A stretch of DNA of 39,439 bases from an uncultured Saccharospirillaceae bacterium (GTDB taxonomy: Bacteria; Pseudomonadota; Gammaproteobacteria; Pseudomonadales; Oceanobacteraceae). A program made the position numbers and the translations under genes. Below the pieces are notes generated by a model, which was given only the letters and a program-made list of their open reading frames with translations, made no database searches and was not told the DNA's origin. Below are positions 1 to 8,760 of this stretch, piece after piece. Each line of letters starts with the position of its first letter. Positions within the stretch are counted from its first letter, which is position 1. Location of the stretch: contig CANMOZ010000025.1 in assembly GCA_947499545.1 (NCBI GenBank), forward strand, positions 1 to 39,439, written 5' to 3'.

Positions 1-93
1 GCAAATCACCTACAAAGAAATTACGACCAGAAAGTCTTCACAAACGAGCTAGTGGAGCTAAGTGGATACCCCGTATATACAAACAGTATTATT

Positions 94-762
94 ATGTGCA
101 CGAATTATTACCTCGTCAAGAACAGAGGCAGTGAGCGCCTGGCCCGATCACTGAATGTCAGCCAAGATAGCTTTCAATTCAGCCGTAACTTCAAACCGGC
201 AAGCCAGATCAGCATTGTCATTGAAGACAGAAACCAAACACGGCAAGTGATAACTGCCATTTGGTGGCTTTATCTACAACACACCAAAGAAGGGTTTAAA
301 CCACATCCTGACTACTTCAGTGTTAACTCCACTTATTCCAAACTTTCCAAAAGGCCCGAGTATCAAAAGACACGCTGCATCATCCCTGCCTCGGGTTTTG
401 TTGAAAGCCAGTCAGGCAAAGCCCCTCATACACTCGCTCCTAAAGATCGCAGCGCAATTGCATTTGGGGGACTGTACAAACGCTGGCATGACAAAGTGAG
501 TGGTGAAAGCTGCTATTCCGCTGCCATCATCACGCTACCAGGACACCCTGCACTTGCAGATATTCACGAAAAATCAACACCTTTGTGGCTTTCACGCACT
601 TCTTTTGATGCTTGGTTAGATCCAAACAACACCGATACACAAATGTTCGAGCCACTGCTCACTCCAAGATTGCACAAAACCTTGATCGCGACTCCCATTG
701 ATAAAACCTTCACCAAAAAACCTATAGGACGTGGGTTTGAAATTCCAAAAGAGGATGATTGA
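94..762 (+). CDS. SRAP-family (HMCES/YedK-like) abasic-site processing protein, divergent
   Basis: The start is the ATG at 94, because this family needs Cys directly after Met and the frame there reads MCTNYY; the open frame runs further upstream, but Cys would then not be residue 2. The 222-residue product matches SRAP proteins, which link the amino-terminal Cys2 covalently to abasic sites in single-stranded DNA. Visible candidates for the active site are Cys2, Asn78 (in VNST), Glu104 (in GFVES) and His158 (in DIHEKS). The usual NARxE stretch is reduced to NST, so the DNA-contacting Arg of YedK is absent, and the usual GFYEW is GFVES. The gene stands alone and ends at a hairpin terminator facing a minus-strand operon. 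The family call is good; retained activity is inference. Confidence 0.8.
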   Translation: MCTNYYLVKNRGSERLARSLNVSQDSFQFSRNFKPASQISIVIEDRNQTRQVITAIWWLYLQHTKEGFKPHPDYFSVNSTYSKLSKRPEYQKTRCIIPASGFVESQSGKAPHTLAPKDRSAIAFGGLYKRWHDKVSGESCYSAAIITLPGHPALADIHEKSTPLWLSRTSFDAWLDPNNTDTQMFEPLLTPRLHKTLIATPIDKTFTKKPIGRGFEIPKEDD

Positions 763-840
763 AAATTTTTCAACTAAGCTTGTTAACAGTTTGGTGAAGC
801 ATCACAACGGGTCAATGGTGCTTTGACCGAACCTTAACCA

Positions 841-876
841 AAGCCGCTGGAGCCACTCTGTGCCCAGCGGCTTTTC
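841..876 (+). terminator. Intrinsic terminator after the SRAP gene
   Basis: A 10-bp stem (AAGCCGCTGG at 841-850 with CCAGCGGCTT at 864-873) encloses a 13-base loop and is followed by a short T run (872-875). It lies between two convergent genes. The plus strand has the better T tract, so it mainly serves the SRAP gene, but the stem could also act on minus-strand transcripts. Confidence 0.75.
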
Positions 877-942
877 TTATACCCACAAAATACCCACAAC
901 ATTATCGACTTCTTGTCCACGAAAACTGGGGATAACTGAAGA

Positions 943-1923
943 CTAAAGGTCCGCACTAAAACACTCATTTGCGTTCTGCGAATGACCTAAACGAGGGCTA
1001 ACCACCTGATGAACATCATTCAAAGCTAACCAGGTACCAACCCATGGGTGTAAAACCACCTGCCCCGCTTGCCAATGTCCCTCATAAGCCAATGACAAAG
1101 CATGAAATGCGATAAAGCCCGAACGAAAGTAAAGCGTCATCACTGCGGCGCCATCAGCACCTACCATTTGCGCATCCATCACACCGGGTGACAGATTCAA
1201 TTTCTTTTGCTTCTCTAAAGATCGCCACTGCAATTGGATACCCGGCTCAGCCTCTGCATTTGCCAATCCAAAAGCACAATCAATGCTCAATTTCATCGGC
1301 ATAACAGAGGCCAAGGCTTCATTGACATACCAGTGCGTAATCTCTGTTTGCTGAGCGGACAAACGCAGTGAATGCGCATACAACAAAGGCCCTAAATCTT
1401 GACTACGGCCCCATTGTTGAACGTTAGGAGCACCCTGAGTTGACCAGTGTGTACCTATCCCGATGAACTGAATGTCATCATGGCGTGAAAAAAAATCGGC
1501 ATTCAAAGACGCTTCTTTAGCGCCTGCTATCAAGATGGGTTTCATCCCCAGATGAATGAGCTGTTCAACCAGTTCTTGCGTCGTTTGTCCTCGTACCGGC
1601 TGTACAACCGTCACATGAATACCAGTGCGCTGCTCGAACAAAAATTGCCCATCCATCAGAAGAGATTCATTAATTCCAAGATCAAACCAGGGGCCTGGAG
1701 CTAACAGAATGGCAGGCCGAAAATCTTCATGAGGCAATGCCCACTCGGTCGTTGATTGCTGATCTGCTTTGACTGAAGAGCCCGAAGGTTCATCCGTAGC
1801 ACTGACTGCAAAGCAAACCAAAAAGACAAGCAGGCTCAACCACCCCAACCCTGAGGAGGAACCCTTAACATCCTTGTTGTTACTCGGCGTCTTGCGTTGA
1901 ATCAGGCGGGGAAAGTATGTCAT
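943..1923 (-). CDS. BMP/PnrA-like periplasmic substrate-binding protein
   Basis: A protein of about 326 residues. After a basic start it has a hydrophobic stretch (about residues 26-42, around [17 protein letters not shown]) that looks like a signal peptide or membrane anchor. The mature part resembles basic-membrane-protein/PnrA binding proteins: a first strand followed by FDLGINES...DG (family FN-S---G), a second strand [10 protein letters not shown], then IQFIGIG and a PNVQQW...LGPLLYA segment like the family's pN---...YLAG. PnrA-type proteins bind nucleosides for ABC uptake, but no permease or ATPase gene is nearby. The gene starts inside the end of the upstream chemoreceptor gene (44-base overlap), so the two are probably translated together. 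The ATG at 1923 follows an in-frame TTG; neither has a clear ribosome binding site. The ligand is unknown. Confidence 0.55.
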   Translation of the reverse strand: MTYFPRLIQRKTPSNNKDVKGSSSGLGWLSLLVFLVCFAVSATDEPSGSSVKADQQSTTEWALPHEDFRPAILLAPGPWFDLGINESLLMDGQFLFEQRTGIHVTVVQPVRGQTTQELVEQLIHLGMKPILIAGAKEASLNADFFSRHDDIQFIGIGTHWSTQGAPNVQQWGRSQDLGPLLYAHSLRLSAQQTEITHWYVNEALASVMPMKLSIDCAFGLANAEAEPGIQLQWRSLEKQKKLNLSPGVMDAQMVGADGAAVMTLYFRSGFIAFHALSLAYEGHWQAGQVVLHPWVGTWLALNDVHQVVSPRLGHSQNANECFSADL

Positions 1924-3904
1924 CAATTCGAACAGCGGCTGATACGCTTAAGGCTTTCACTCGATCCAATGTCTGATTGAATTCGCTCACCGCTTCAGAC
2001 AATACTTCAGACTGCTGAGGCAGCATCGGCTCAGAAGAGGTAGGCTCTGAGCATTGAGCATCAAGCTCGACCAAATCCTCATCAAACTGCGTCAATTGAC
2101 GTTGTAGTCGCTCAAAGCAGGCGCGCGAGCTTGATACTTGCTCTGATACCTCCCCTACACGACCGGCATTAGACTCAATCACCTGAACGATATCTTGCAC
2201 TTTTTCATTCAGCGATTTAATCATCGTGCGAATTTCATTGGTTGCAGCTTGGGTACGGATGGATAAGCTACGGACTTCATCCGCAACAACGGCAAACCCT
2301 CGACCTTGCTCACCGGCTCTAGCAGCTTCAATTGCTGCATTCAACGCCAACAGATTCGTCTGTTCGGCAATGCCTGCTATCGTTGCCACAATACCGCCAA
2401 TGCGTTCGGTTTCCGTGCTAATGTCTCGAATCAATTCCGTCGCATCACCGACATCCTGGTTTAAAGCGGCAAGAGACTCACAATCTTGATTAAAGCGAGC
2501 CTCCTCTTCTGACAATAACGAGCGATACCCACCTAGATGATTTTTTAAATTTTGCGTTGAAGGTAAATCAACGGATTGCGACCCCTGCATTTCTGAGACA
2601 ACTGTTTCAAGACTCCGTTGCAGGCTCGCTAGCGATTCAACCTGTGTGCGATTAAGCGATTGGGTCAGTGTTGCTAAGTCTTCATTCGTCGCTTTCAGTG
2701 CATCGGCCAGGGTACTGCGCTGATCTTCTAAACGATGGTGCTCTTGTTGCCAATATTCCGTTAAAGGCCTTAACCATCGTGCTTTTATTTGACCGGGAGA
2801 TCGCAATTGACGACGCAAAGACCAACGCGTGCGAATGACTTCTTCAAACAACAGCAAAATCGCCAATGCAACCAAGCCAAACAACCCCCACTCAAACCGC
2901 TGTAAACGCTCTTGCATCAATTGCTGTTGATTCGAGTAAAGAGTGCCAAGTGCATGATTGTGCATGCCTTGCGCACGAGACAGTGCTTTGGCTAATTCTG
3001 AAAAGGCGGTTTGCGAAGCTTGAAGGTGCCCTGTGATAGATTCAGCTTGAGATTGCATATCCTGCTCTAACTGATCTAAAGAAGCTTTCAGTGCAAACAA
3101 CCCCTCCTTTCCAGAGCCTAATTGCTGCAGGGCTTGAAAGCTTTCCAAAAGGTTATCAATCCCGGTTAGAGGAAGATCGTCTTGCTCTATTTTATTTTCT
3201 TGCTCTCTTTCAGGATTCGAAGCGGCATCGCCCGTTTCTTCCTCTAAGCCATTCGATTCTTTTTTATTTAACAAAGCCGTAGCAACCCGAACACCGCCCT
3301 CTAAGTCTTGCTGCAAACGTTCCAACGCTTCTGGATTCGACTCAACCACGGCTTCACTCATCACCGTATCTAAACGCGCTAATTGCTGTAACAAAAATTG
3401 TGTGCGTTCAAATACTTCAAAAGAAATCCCTTGATTCAAGCGATTTTCTAACTGGTCATTCAGCAACCCTAACCGTTGTTGGGCTTGTTGATGCAACTCA
3501 ACCAACCGAGCACGATGCTTCGCTTGCTGCTCTCGTAGTGCGACAACATCATTCAAAGCTGTAAGCGTCGATTGAATAGGTGTTTTCAAATCATCAGAGG
3601 GTTTGGATTCAGAGGCTTCAGGTGTGACCTTATCTAAACCCTGAGTGGCCGTTTGTAACCTGGCTTGCAACGCTTTTGTATCAACGCTCAAACCGATCGC
3701 TGCTTGGGAAAAACTGAGCATAAGGGCGCTAACCGCTTCTTGAGCTTGATTCAATTGCTCTATCGCAGAAAAATCAGATAACCTAGCGCTTTGAAAAACC
3801 CCTTGGTTTTCAGTCTGTTGCTGTAAAGACTGTGCCTTAAACTCTAGCCAGCCAAAAAAGGCCAGAGCAACAAGCACCAAGGATTTCAATACAACTGAAA
3901 ACAT
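1880..3904 (-). CDS. Methyl-accepting chemotaxis protein
   Basis: About 674 residues from the ATG at 3904; an in-frame TTG lies two codons upstream. A first membrane segment (about residues 4-22) and a second one (about 340-358, around [15 protein letters not shown]) bracket a roughly 310-residue periplasmic region that is Gln/Leu/Glu-rich and looks helical and coiled coil, with no recognisable PAS, Cache or 4HB motif. The cytoplasmic part carries the standard signalling tip ([20 protein letters not shown] with [14 protein letters not shown]), the region that binds CheA and CheW. No clear C-terminal CheR-binding pentapeptide is seen; the protein ends DSTQDAE. A good promoter lies upstream at 3970-3999. 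The binding-protein gene overlapping its end suggests that ligand may be presented by that protein, which is inference. Confidence 0.93.
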   Translation of the reverse strand: MFSVVLKSLVLVALAFFGWLEFKAQSLQQQTENQGVFQSARLSDFSAIEQLNQAQEAVSALMLSFSQAAIGLSVDTKALQARLQTATQGLDKVTPEASESKPSDDLKTPIQSTLTALNDVVALREQQAKHRARLVELHQQAQQRLGLLNDQLENRLNQGISFEVFERTQFLLQQLARLDTVMSEAVVESNPEALERLQQDLEGGVRVATALLNKKESNGLEEETGDAASNPEREQENKIEQDDLPLTGIDNLLESFQALQQLGSGKEGLFALKASLDQLEQDMQSQAESITGHLQASQTAFSELAKALSRAQGMHNHALGTLYSNQQQLMQERLQRFEWGLFGLVALAILLLFEEVIRTRWSLRRQLRSPGQIKARWLRPLTEYWQQEHHRLEDQRSTLADALKATNEDLATLTQSLNRTQVESLASLQRSLETVVSEMQGSQSVDLPSTQNLKNHLGGYRSLLSEEEARFNQDCESLAALNQDVGDATELIRDISTETERIGGIVATIAGIAEQTNLLALNAAIEAARAGEQGRGFAVVADEVRSLSIRTQAATNEIRTMIKSLNEKVQDIVQVIESNAGRVGEVSEQVSSSRACFERLQRQLTQFDEDLVELDAQCSEPTSSEPMLPQQSEVLSEAVSEFNQTLDRVKALSVSAAVRIDDILSPPDSTQDAE

Positions 3905-3969
3905 AGCCAACTTCGAGGAAGGGGGTACTCACTTCAACTGCGCCCACGGCAGACACTTCCCCACCTTTT

Positions 3970-3999
3970 AGTAAAGAGGATGCCGAGCGGGAGTGTCAA
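3970..3999 (-). promoter_or_regulatory. Sigma-70-like promoter of the chemoreceptor operon
   Basis: Read on the minus strand, a perfect -35 TTGACA (3999-3994) is followed after 18 bases by TTTACT (3975-3970) as -10. It would start transcription about 60 bases before the chemoreceptor ATG. The usual chemotaxis-type FliA pattern was looked for and not seen. Confidence 0.45.
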
Positions 4000-4180
4000 T
4001 ATTAGTCTTTTTAGGCCAATATCGAGGGAACTTTTTAAACATTAAGGCTGTTGAGTCGTCACCCAAACAATGCTTGCGAACACCCTACAATCGAACAACT
4101 CGCACAGTGCCTATTTGAAAAACCAGAAAATACTGTAAAGCGAATTTATAGAGCAGCCTACCAACTGACAATAGAATTAA

Positions 4181-5416
4181 TTAACGAGTTTCTTTTAATT
4201 CAATCCAGCGACTGAAATACTCATGCCCACGATTAGACTCCTGGCAAAGCAGTTGTTTAAGCAATGGTCTATGCGGCAATTCGCTATGTACTTTTTCAAT
4301 GTGTTGCAAAGCTGATGGGAAACACTTCGAGTGATGAAAAGCTTGTTTGATGGATTCAAACTGCTGGCACTGCAATGTCTGCCAGTGACTTTCATGGGAG
4401 TAAGCCATCAAGACTGATTCAACAAAACTGGCTTCTGTATTAGCAACACCTAGACTAGTCTCGGGCCATAACCCTTCACAACCAACGGCAGTTGTAATCG
4501 TTGGCGTTTTCCAAAGAGCTGCATCAAAGAGTTTACCTTTTAATCCTGCTCCAAACCTTAGCGGTGCAAGATTTAAGCGTGCGCTCTCGACCAAATGTTT
4601 GATTGAGCCCTCAACCTGTCCTTTTATCAAAAAACCTAGGGCATCATTATGTAATTGATTCACTTTATCGCGGCAAAATGCACCATAAATATGACACTCA
4701 ACGGTTGGTAATGCTTTGCGTATCTGTGGCCATATTGATGATCTTAACCAACGAACAGCATCCCAATTTGGTTCATGCAAAAAATTCCCAATAAAAATGA
4801 GGTTTTTACGATCATTAAAAGCAGGTGGTGTTTCTTGGTTCAGATCTTCATCAAAATAGGTAAAAGGCAAATAGGACAGTGAAACAATTGAAGGCAGAAC
4901 TCCTGCTCGGTTAAATACTTCCTCTAACAACTTCAATTCATATTGAGATATGACCAGGCTAACATCAGAGCGGAGAATTGAAGCTAACTCTCGAATGAAC
5001 GTCTTTTGCGATACAAGATCGACTTGCGATACGGGCGATCCAGTCGCTTTTACGACTTCAGCTCTGGCATAACGCAGGCTATGCAAGTCTTGCATATCTA
5101 AAATGCGCATGGCAGAAGGCAAATGCTTAGCCACTCGCCAACCGTACTGTTCTTCAGTGATAAAGCGATCAAAGATCACCCAATCAGGTGCTAATGCAAC
5201 CAACCATGCATCAAATGAGGCTCTGTTCAGTTCAATGTTATGTATATCGACAGGGAATGGGGCATCAAAATGCTCTGTTGTCATTTCAGCATGACAGGCA
5301 ACATCGATACTGGCCCCAGTTTCTATACGAATGGCGTTTAACAAATCCCAGGTACGTTTACCCGCAGCGCTTAAATTGGCACTCGGCCAATGAGCAGCTA
5401 GATACAAACACTTCAC
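4181..5416 (-). CDS. Glycosyltransferase, GT4-like (GT-B fold)
   Basis: A 411-residue protein starting with GTG at 5416; no clear ribosome binding site is visible, so the start is tentative. The amino half opens with MKCLYLAAHWP and a Ser-Ala-Ala-Gly-Lys-Arg segment, like the nucleotide-sugar transferases that begin with a beta strand and a Gly-rich loop. The carboxy half has NLIFIGNFLHEPNWDAVRWL, then LNLAPLRFGAGLKGKLFDAALWKTP and a VGCEGL segment, which is the typical donor-binding region of family 4 enzymes and matches proteins that find a sister glycosyltransferase 1 domain (P--FG-G-K-K--E--A-G-P). No other polysaccharide genes flank it, so the acceptor is unknown. It is cytoplasmic, with no membrane segment seen. 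Confidence 0.75.
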   Translation of the reverse strand: MKCLYLAAHWPSANLSAAGKRTWDLLNAIRIETGASIDVACHAEMTTEHFDAPFPVDIHNIELNRASFDAWLVALAPDWVIFDRFITEEQYGWRVAKHLPSAMRILDMQDLHSLRYARAEVVKATGSPVSQVDLVSQKTFIRELASILRSDVSLVISQYELKLLEEVFNRAGVLPSIVSLSYLPFTYFDEDLNQETPPAFNDRKNLIFIGNFLHEPNWDAVRWLRSSIWPQIRKALPTVECHIYGAFCRDKVNQLHNDALGFLIKGQVEGSIKHLVESARLNLAPLRFGAGLKGKLFDAALWKTPTITTAVGCEGLWPETSLGVANTEASFVESVLMAYSHESHWQTLQCQQFESIKQAFHHSKCFPSALQHIEKVHSELPHRPLLKQLLCQESNRGHEYFSRWIELKETR

Positions 5417-5501
5417 GGCAAAACATCAATTTATAAAAAAGGGGAGGCAGAATACTGGCGCAAACCTGCCTAAGCAAGGACTATCATACACAAATGAAAG
5501 C

Positions 5502-6107
5502 TTATGCAGGGGTGTACCCTGGCTGGAAGCCCATACCCCACATAATCACCGTTACGGCCATCATCCCAACCAACACGCATAAACCGACGGTCAATATGGA
5601 CGAAGCAAAGATGAACCCTCGCTCTTCAGGGATATCCATGAATATGGGTACTCCTATGTACAAGAGGTAAACGGTATAAACAACGGCCGCTAAGACTACG
5701 AAAAAATCCAGCCATAGGATAGGCAGAAGACCTGCTAACCCAGCAAAAAACATGGGTGTAGAAGTGAAAACCGTAAAGACAATGCACCTTTCCATGCTGG
5801 CATCTGCACCAAAGGTTTTTTCCATCCAATGCACGCAGTAAGCCATAAACCAAACGCCTACTAGAAGTGCAAAGTAGAATGCAACTGCAATAGGGATAGC
5901 ACTGTCCATCGTGAGTTTTATATAGCTTGTTCCACTTAGGCTCCAGCCAACTTGTGTCGTTCCAATCAACAAAGCCAAAGGCGGTAATGCGGCAAGAAAA
6001 ATAAGGTGAGAAAAATAGACGTGAGAAACAGAGTAGTTCTCTTTTTTAATTTCAGCCCACTCTTCTTTTGGGTGGTACATTAATCCGAACATATGTTCAA
6101 AGTACAT
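5502..6107 (-). CDS. Yip1-family integral membrane protein
   Basis: 201 residues when started at the ATG at 6107, which has GGGAG eight bases upstream; an in-frame GTG at 6137 has none, so the shorter form is preferred. The protein begins with HMFGLMYHPKEEWAEIK, the hallmark opening of bacterial Yip1-domain proteins (a P--W--I motif ahead of the first helix). About five hydrophobic segments follow (around FLAALPPLALLIG, AIPIAVAFYFALLVGVWF, VFTSTPMFFAGLAGLLPILW, FFVVLAAVVYTVYLLYIGV and FASSILTVGLCVLVGMMAVTVI). The biochemical role of bacterial Yip1 proteins is not settled. It stands alone just downstream of the heme A cluster but separated from ctaB by about 120 bases, so co-function is not implied. 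Confidence 0.8.
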   Translation of the reverse strand: MYFEHMFGLMYHPKEEWAEIKKENYSVSHVYFSHLIFLAALPPLALLIGTTQVGWSLSGTSYIKLTMDSAIPIAVAFYFALLVGVWFMAYCVHWMEKTFGADASMERCIVFTVFTSTPMFFAGLAGLLPILWLDFFVVLAAVVYTVYLLYIGVPIFMDIPEERGFIFASSILTVGLCVLVGMMAVTVIMWGMGFQPGYTPA

Positions 6108-6231
6108 AGAAGGGCTCCCATTCGACTCTGTTTTCACTGTTTATAAAAAATATGACTGTCAACGTCTCCACAAGTAAGTCAATGCAAAATTCGACTCCAC
6201 TTACACTTTCAAAGCAATTAAGGGCATATCA

Positions 6232-7125
6232 TTACCAACGGGAGTAATGATCTAACAGCATCACGACAAATAACCAAAGTATGTAAAGAATCGAAATTTT
6301 AAATAATGACCAGGCATGTCCATTACTGGGCTGTCGCCATAACTTCCATGCTGCTCGTAGAAAAAAGTAGTTGCCAATATTGGCCCCTATAAAATACAAC
6401 CCTCCTAAGTAATAGCTTAAAAAGGGAAGCCAAGTAGCCAAAATCATTAAAAGGGTGTAAAGGAATGCATGCAAAGAGGTAAAGGCCTTTCCGTGAGTAA
6501 CCGACATCATTGGTAATCCAGCCGCGCGGTATTCCTCTTCTTTTGCAATGGCTAAGGCCCAAAAATGAGGCGGTGTCCAAAGAAAAATGATCACAACCAG
6601 CATCATCGGCAACGGATCGAAACTGGGGGTTACACTTAACCACCCCAATAGTGGCGGAGCTGCACCCGCTAACCCACCAATCACAATATTTTGCGGGGTT
6701 GTTGGCTTTAACCACCAGGTATAAAGCACACCATAACCCACCATGGCCAAACTGGTCATGATGGCTGTTAAAGGGTTAACTTCATGCCATAGAATAAAAA
6801 AGCCACCCACCCCAATCACAAGAGAAAATACCGCTGCATGCGCTAAAGGTACCCGCCCAGCAGCAACCGGGCGTGCAGCCGTTCTATCCATTTTCCTATC
6901 TCTGCTCTGATCAATGCAGTGATTCATAACGGCACCGGCAGCAGCGCAGAGACCTACACCAATATTTGTAATGACCAACAAAGCCCAATTAGGCCACCCC
7001 AATTGGGCTAATAACGCACCCACTGTGAGAGTAATCAGCATCACCAACACAACTTTGGGTTTACACAGTTCCCAATAGTCCTTTAAAAGCCACTCTTTTT
7101 TATACGTTGAGGCGACGTGCAGCAT
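6232..7125 (-). CDS. ctaB: Protoheme IX farnesyltransferase (heme O synthase)
   Basis: 297 residues. The enzyme adds a farnesyl group to heme B to give heme O, the precursor of heme A. It is a polytopic UbiA-type prenyltransferase: the first Asp-rich site is NHCIDQSRDRKMDRTAARP (around residue 70-88), and the conserved YTWWLKPTTPQNIVIGG and GAAPPLLGW segments follow, with a second PPHFWALAI motif and about eight or nine membrane helices. The ATG at 7125 has GGGAGAG seven bases upstream and overlaps the end of ctaA by 26 bases, so the two heme-modifying enzymes are translationally linked. This is the last gene of the cox/cta run. The alternative name is cyoE; ctaB is used because of the context. 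Confidence 0.95.
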   Translation of the reverse strand: MLHVASTYKKEWLLKDYWELCKPKVVLVMLITLTVGALLAQLGWPNWALLVITNIGVGLCAAAGAVMNHCIDQSRDRKMDRTAARPVAAGRVPLAHAAVFSLVIGVGGFFILWHEVNPLTAIMTSLAMVGYGVLYTWWLKPTTPQNIVIGGLAGAAPPLLGWLSVTPSFDPLPMMLVVIIFLWTPPHFWALAIAKEEEYRAAGLPMMSVTHGKAFTSLHAFLYTLLMILATWLPFLSYYLGGLYFIGANIGNYFFLRAAWKLWRQPSNGHAWSLFKISILYILWLFVVMLLDHYSRW

Positions 7126-8176
7126 AAAGATGCTCTCCCTGATAGGTTAATCGAGCAATCAAAACCCAGTGGCTAGCCCACAGCAAAGCGGCGCCCGTAT
7201 TGTGTAACAAAGCCAAAGTTAACGGGAGATTAAAAACGATGTTGGCCACTCCTAACAGCACCTGCAGAAGCAAACAAAAACCTACCAACAACATCCAATT
7301 CCGTTCATGTGGCAAATACCGGGCTATCGTAACCAACATCGTCAACTCAACCACAAACAATAAGAGAGCAACGAAACGATGCGTCATATGAATAGCCATA
7401 CGATCCGCCATAGTCAATAACCCTCCTAACGCATCCTGACCATCCGGCCAGGGCGCTGCCCATGGAAACTGAATACGATCAGGCCACCACTTTCCCTGAC
7501 AATAGGGCAAATCTGGACACACTAAACCCGCATATTGACTGCTCGTCCAACCACCAATAATCACCTGTAACAAAAGCAAGCCACTACTGAACATAACCAG
7601 CCTCTTTACTCCAATAGGTAATAGCGACCAATACGCAAGCTTCTCATTTTTTAAGATTATTCCTGGATTTGCTGCGATCTGGACCCAAATCCAACTTTGA
7701 AGCATCAATAAAATAAAACCACCTAATAAATGGCCAGTCACGACAGGCGGCCAAAGCTTCATTGTGACTGTCCAGGCACCAAATGCACCTTGAATGCAAA
7801 CACACCCAAGCTGTACCCACGTCAACATTCTGGTTCGTGTATCCCAGTTTTTTAGTAGGGCAATTTGAAGAATAATCAGAAGCCCCAACGCAGAAGCAAA
7901 ATATCGATGAATCATTTCCATCCATGCTTTCGTGTGTTCCACTGGCCAAGAAGGAAATAAAACATGTGCAAGCGCCACCTGCTCAGGATCAGTAGGTGGC
8001 ATTAACCAGCCGTAGCAACCAGGCCAATCTGGGCAGCCCAACCCAGCATCCAGCAATCGCGTTAAGGCTCCAAGCGTAATAACAAATAAAATACCAAACC
8101 ACAGGCCTGCAACAATTAGCCTTATACGTTTTGACGGCATCTCATTTGAGTGTTTCTTAGTGAGTGATTGACTCAT
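7100..8176 (-). CDS. ctaA: Heme A synthase (COX15/CtaA family)
   Basis: 358 residues, the usual length for the proteobacterial (COX15-like) enzyme. It oxidises the C8 methyl of heme O to give heme A in the cytoplasmic membrane. The opening has a basic stretch and a first helix followed by the family motif GALTRLLDAGLGCPDWPGCYGW, and the second half repeats this as GGWTSSQYAGLVCPDLPYCQGKWWP, consistent with the two four-helix halves of the family. Conserved heme-ligand histidines sit in the EMIHRYFAS, VTGHLLGG, HMTHRFVAL and ALLHNTGAA segments. The ATG at 8176 has GGAG seven bases upstream. It is followed by overlapping ctaB. Its presence shows that the oxidase upstream uses heme A. Confidence 0.95.
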   Translation of the reverse strand: MSQSLTKKHSNEMPSKRIRLIVAGLWFGILFVITLGALTRLLDAGLGCPDWPGCYGWLMPPTDPEQVALAHVLFPSWPVEHTKAWMEMIHRYFASALGLLIILQIALLKNWDTRTRMLTWVQLGCVCIQGAFGAWTVTMKLWPPVVTGHLLGGFILLMLQSWIWVQIAANPGIILKNEKLAYWSLLPIGVKRLVMFSSGLLLLQVIIGGWTSSQYAGLVCPDLPYCQGKWWPDRIQFPWAAPWPDGQDALGGLLTMADRMAIHMTHRFVALLLFVVELTMLVTIARYLPHERNWMLLVGFCLLLQVLLGVANIVFNLPLTLALLHNTGAALLWASHWVLIARLTYQGEHLYAARRLNV

Positions 8177-8220
8177 ACGACTACTCCATTAAGACCTAAA
8201 GCCACTGATCTCAAGTCACA

Positions 8221-8760
8221 CTATTGTGGATTATGCTTAACCAGATGCTTAATATCATCCAACAGGGGTTTTCCAATTTGGCTATAGTGATAGGCCATTA
8301 ATATCATTCCCATAGGATCCGCTATATACACAGGCCGCTTAGATTGAACAGATTCAGGTAATTCATTGGAATCTCCAATCAATTTTCTTATTTTTTTCCC
8401 ATCCATTTCAGTTTTCTCATCCATGGATACGTCACTAAAAACGGATGATACCGTCTTTGCATCTAACCACTGCACTTCAACATGCTCACGGTTTTTCCCT
8501 AATGCTCGATGTAAATTACTAAGCTTAAGTTGTTGCTGATTATCAAGCCGATCTTTAACCCCCAAAATTAGCCATTTGTGATTTGGGTTTTGAATTTTCA
8601 CATCCGACGTAAGCCATTGCCCCTGTGCTTTTGATTGTAATTGATCCAACCCACTAGGAGTGGATAAAATCCAATAGGCAGCAATAAATGGAGCAAAAAA
8701 TACAAACACTAATGCTATCAGTGCTAGAGGACGTCGTTCAGTTGGGTTTGATGGCTGCAT
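8221..8760 (-). CDS. Membrane-anchored protein of the cytochrome oxidase assembly cluster, unknown
   Basis: 179 residues. One hydrophobic segment near the start (LALIALVFVFFAPFIAAYWIL, about residues 12-32) is followed by a soluble, presumably periplasmic part. The order of secondary elements (NHKWLILGVKDRLDN...LSNLHRALGKNREHVEVQWLD...VYIADPMGMILMAYHY) recalls thioredoxin-like SCO proteins: the last stretch resembles the SCO segment in which a D-x-x-G strand precedes the C-terminal helix. It has no Cys at all, so it cannot bind copper or exchange thiols like SCO1. In Pseudomonas a protein in this position between SURF1 and ctaA is conserved but unnamed. The ATG has AGGAG five bases upstream and overlaps the SURF1 end by 23 bases. 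Role in oxidase maturation is inferred from position. Confidence 0.7.
   Translation of the reverse strand: MQPSNPTERRPLALIALVFVFFAPFIAAYWILSTPSGLDQLQSKAQGQWLTSDVKIQNPNHKWLILGVKDRLDNQQQLKLSNLHRALGKNREHVEVQWLDAKTVSSVFSDVSMDEKTEMDGKKIRKLIGDSNELPESVQSKRPVYIADPMGMILMAYHYSQIGKPLLDDIKHLVKHNPQ

Noticed and set aside
781-842. Possible tRNA or small RNA before the SRAP terminator
   Set aside because: Small inverted repeats (such as GGTCAA with TTGACC) occur but no cloverleaf, T-arm consensus or CCA end is found.
2226-2489. Open frame on the plus strand inside the chemoreceptor gene
   Set aside because: It is antisense to the highly conserved signalling tip of the receptor and has no family pattern.
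4195-4395. Second open frame within the glycosyltransferase end, suggesting a frameshift
   Set aside because: The glycosyltransferase frame runs through without interruption and holds the family motifs; the other frame is a shadow.
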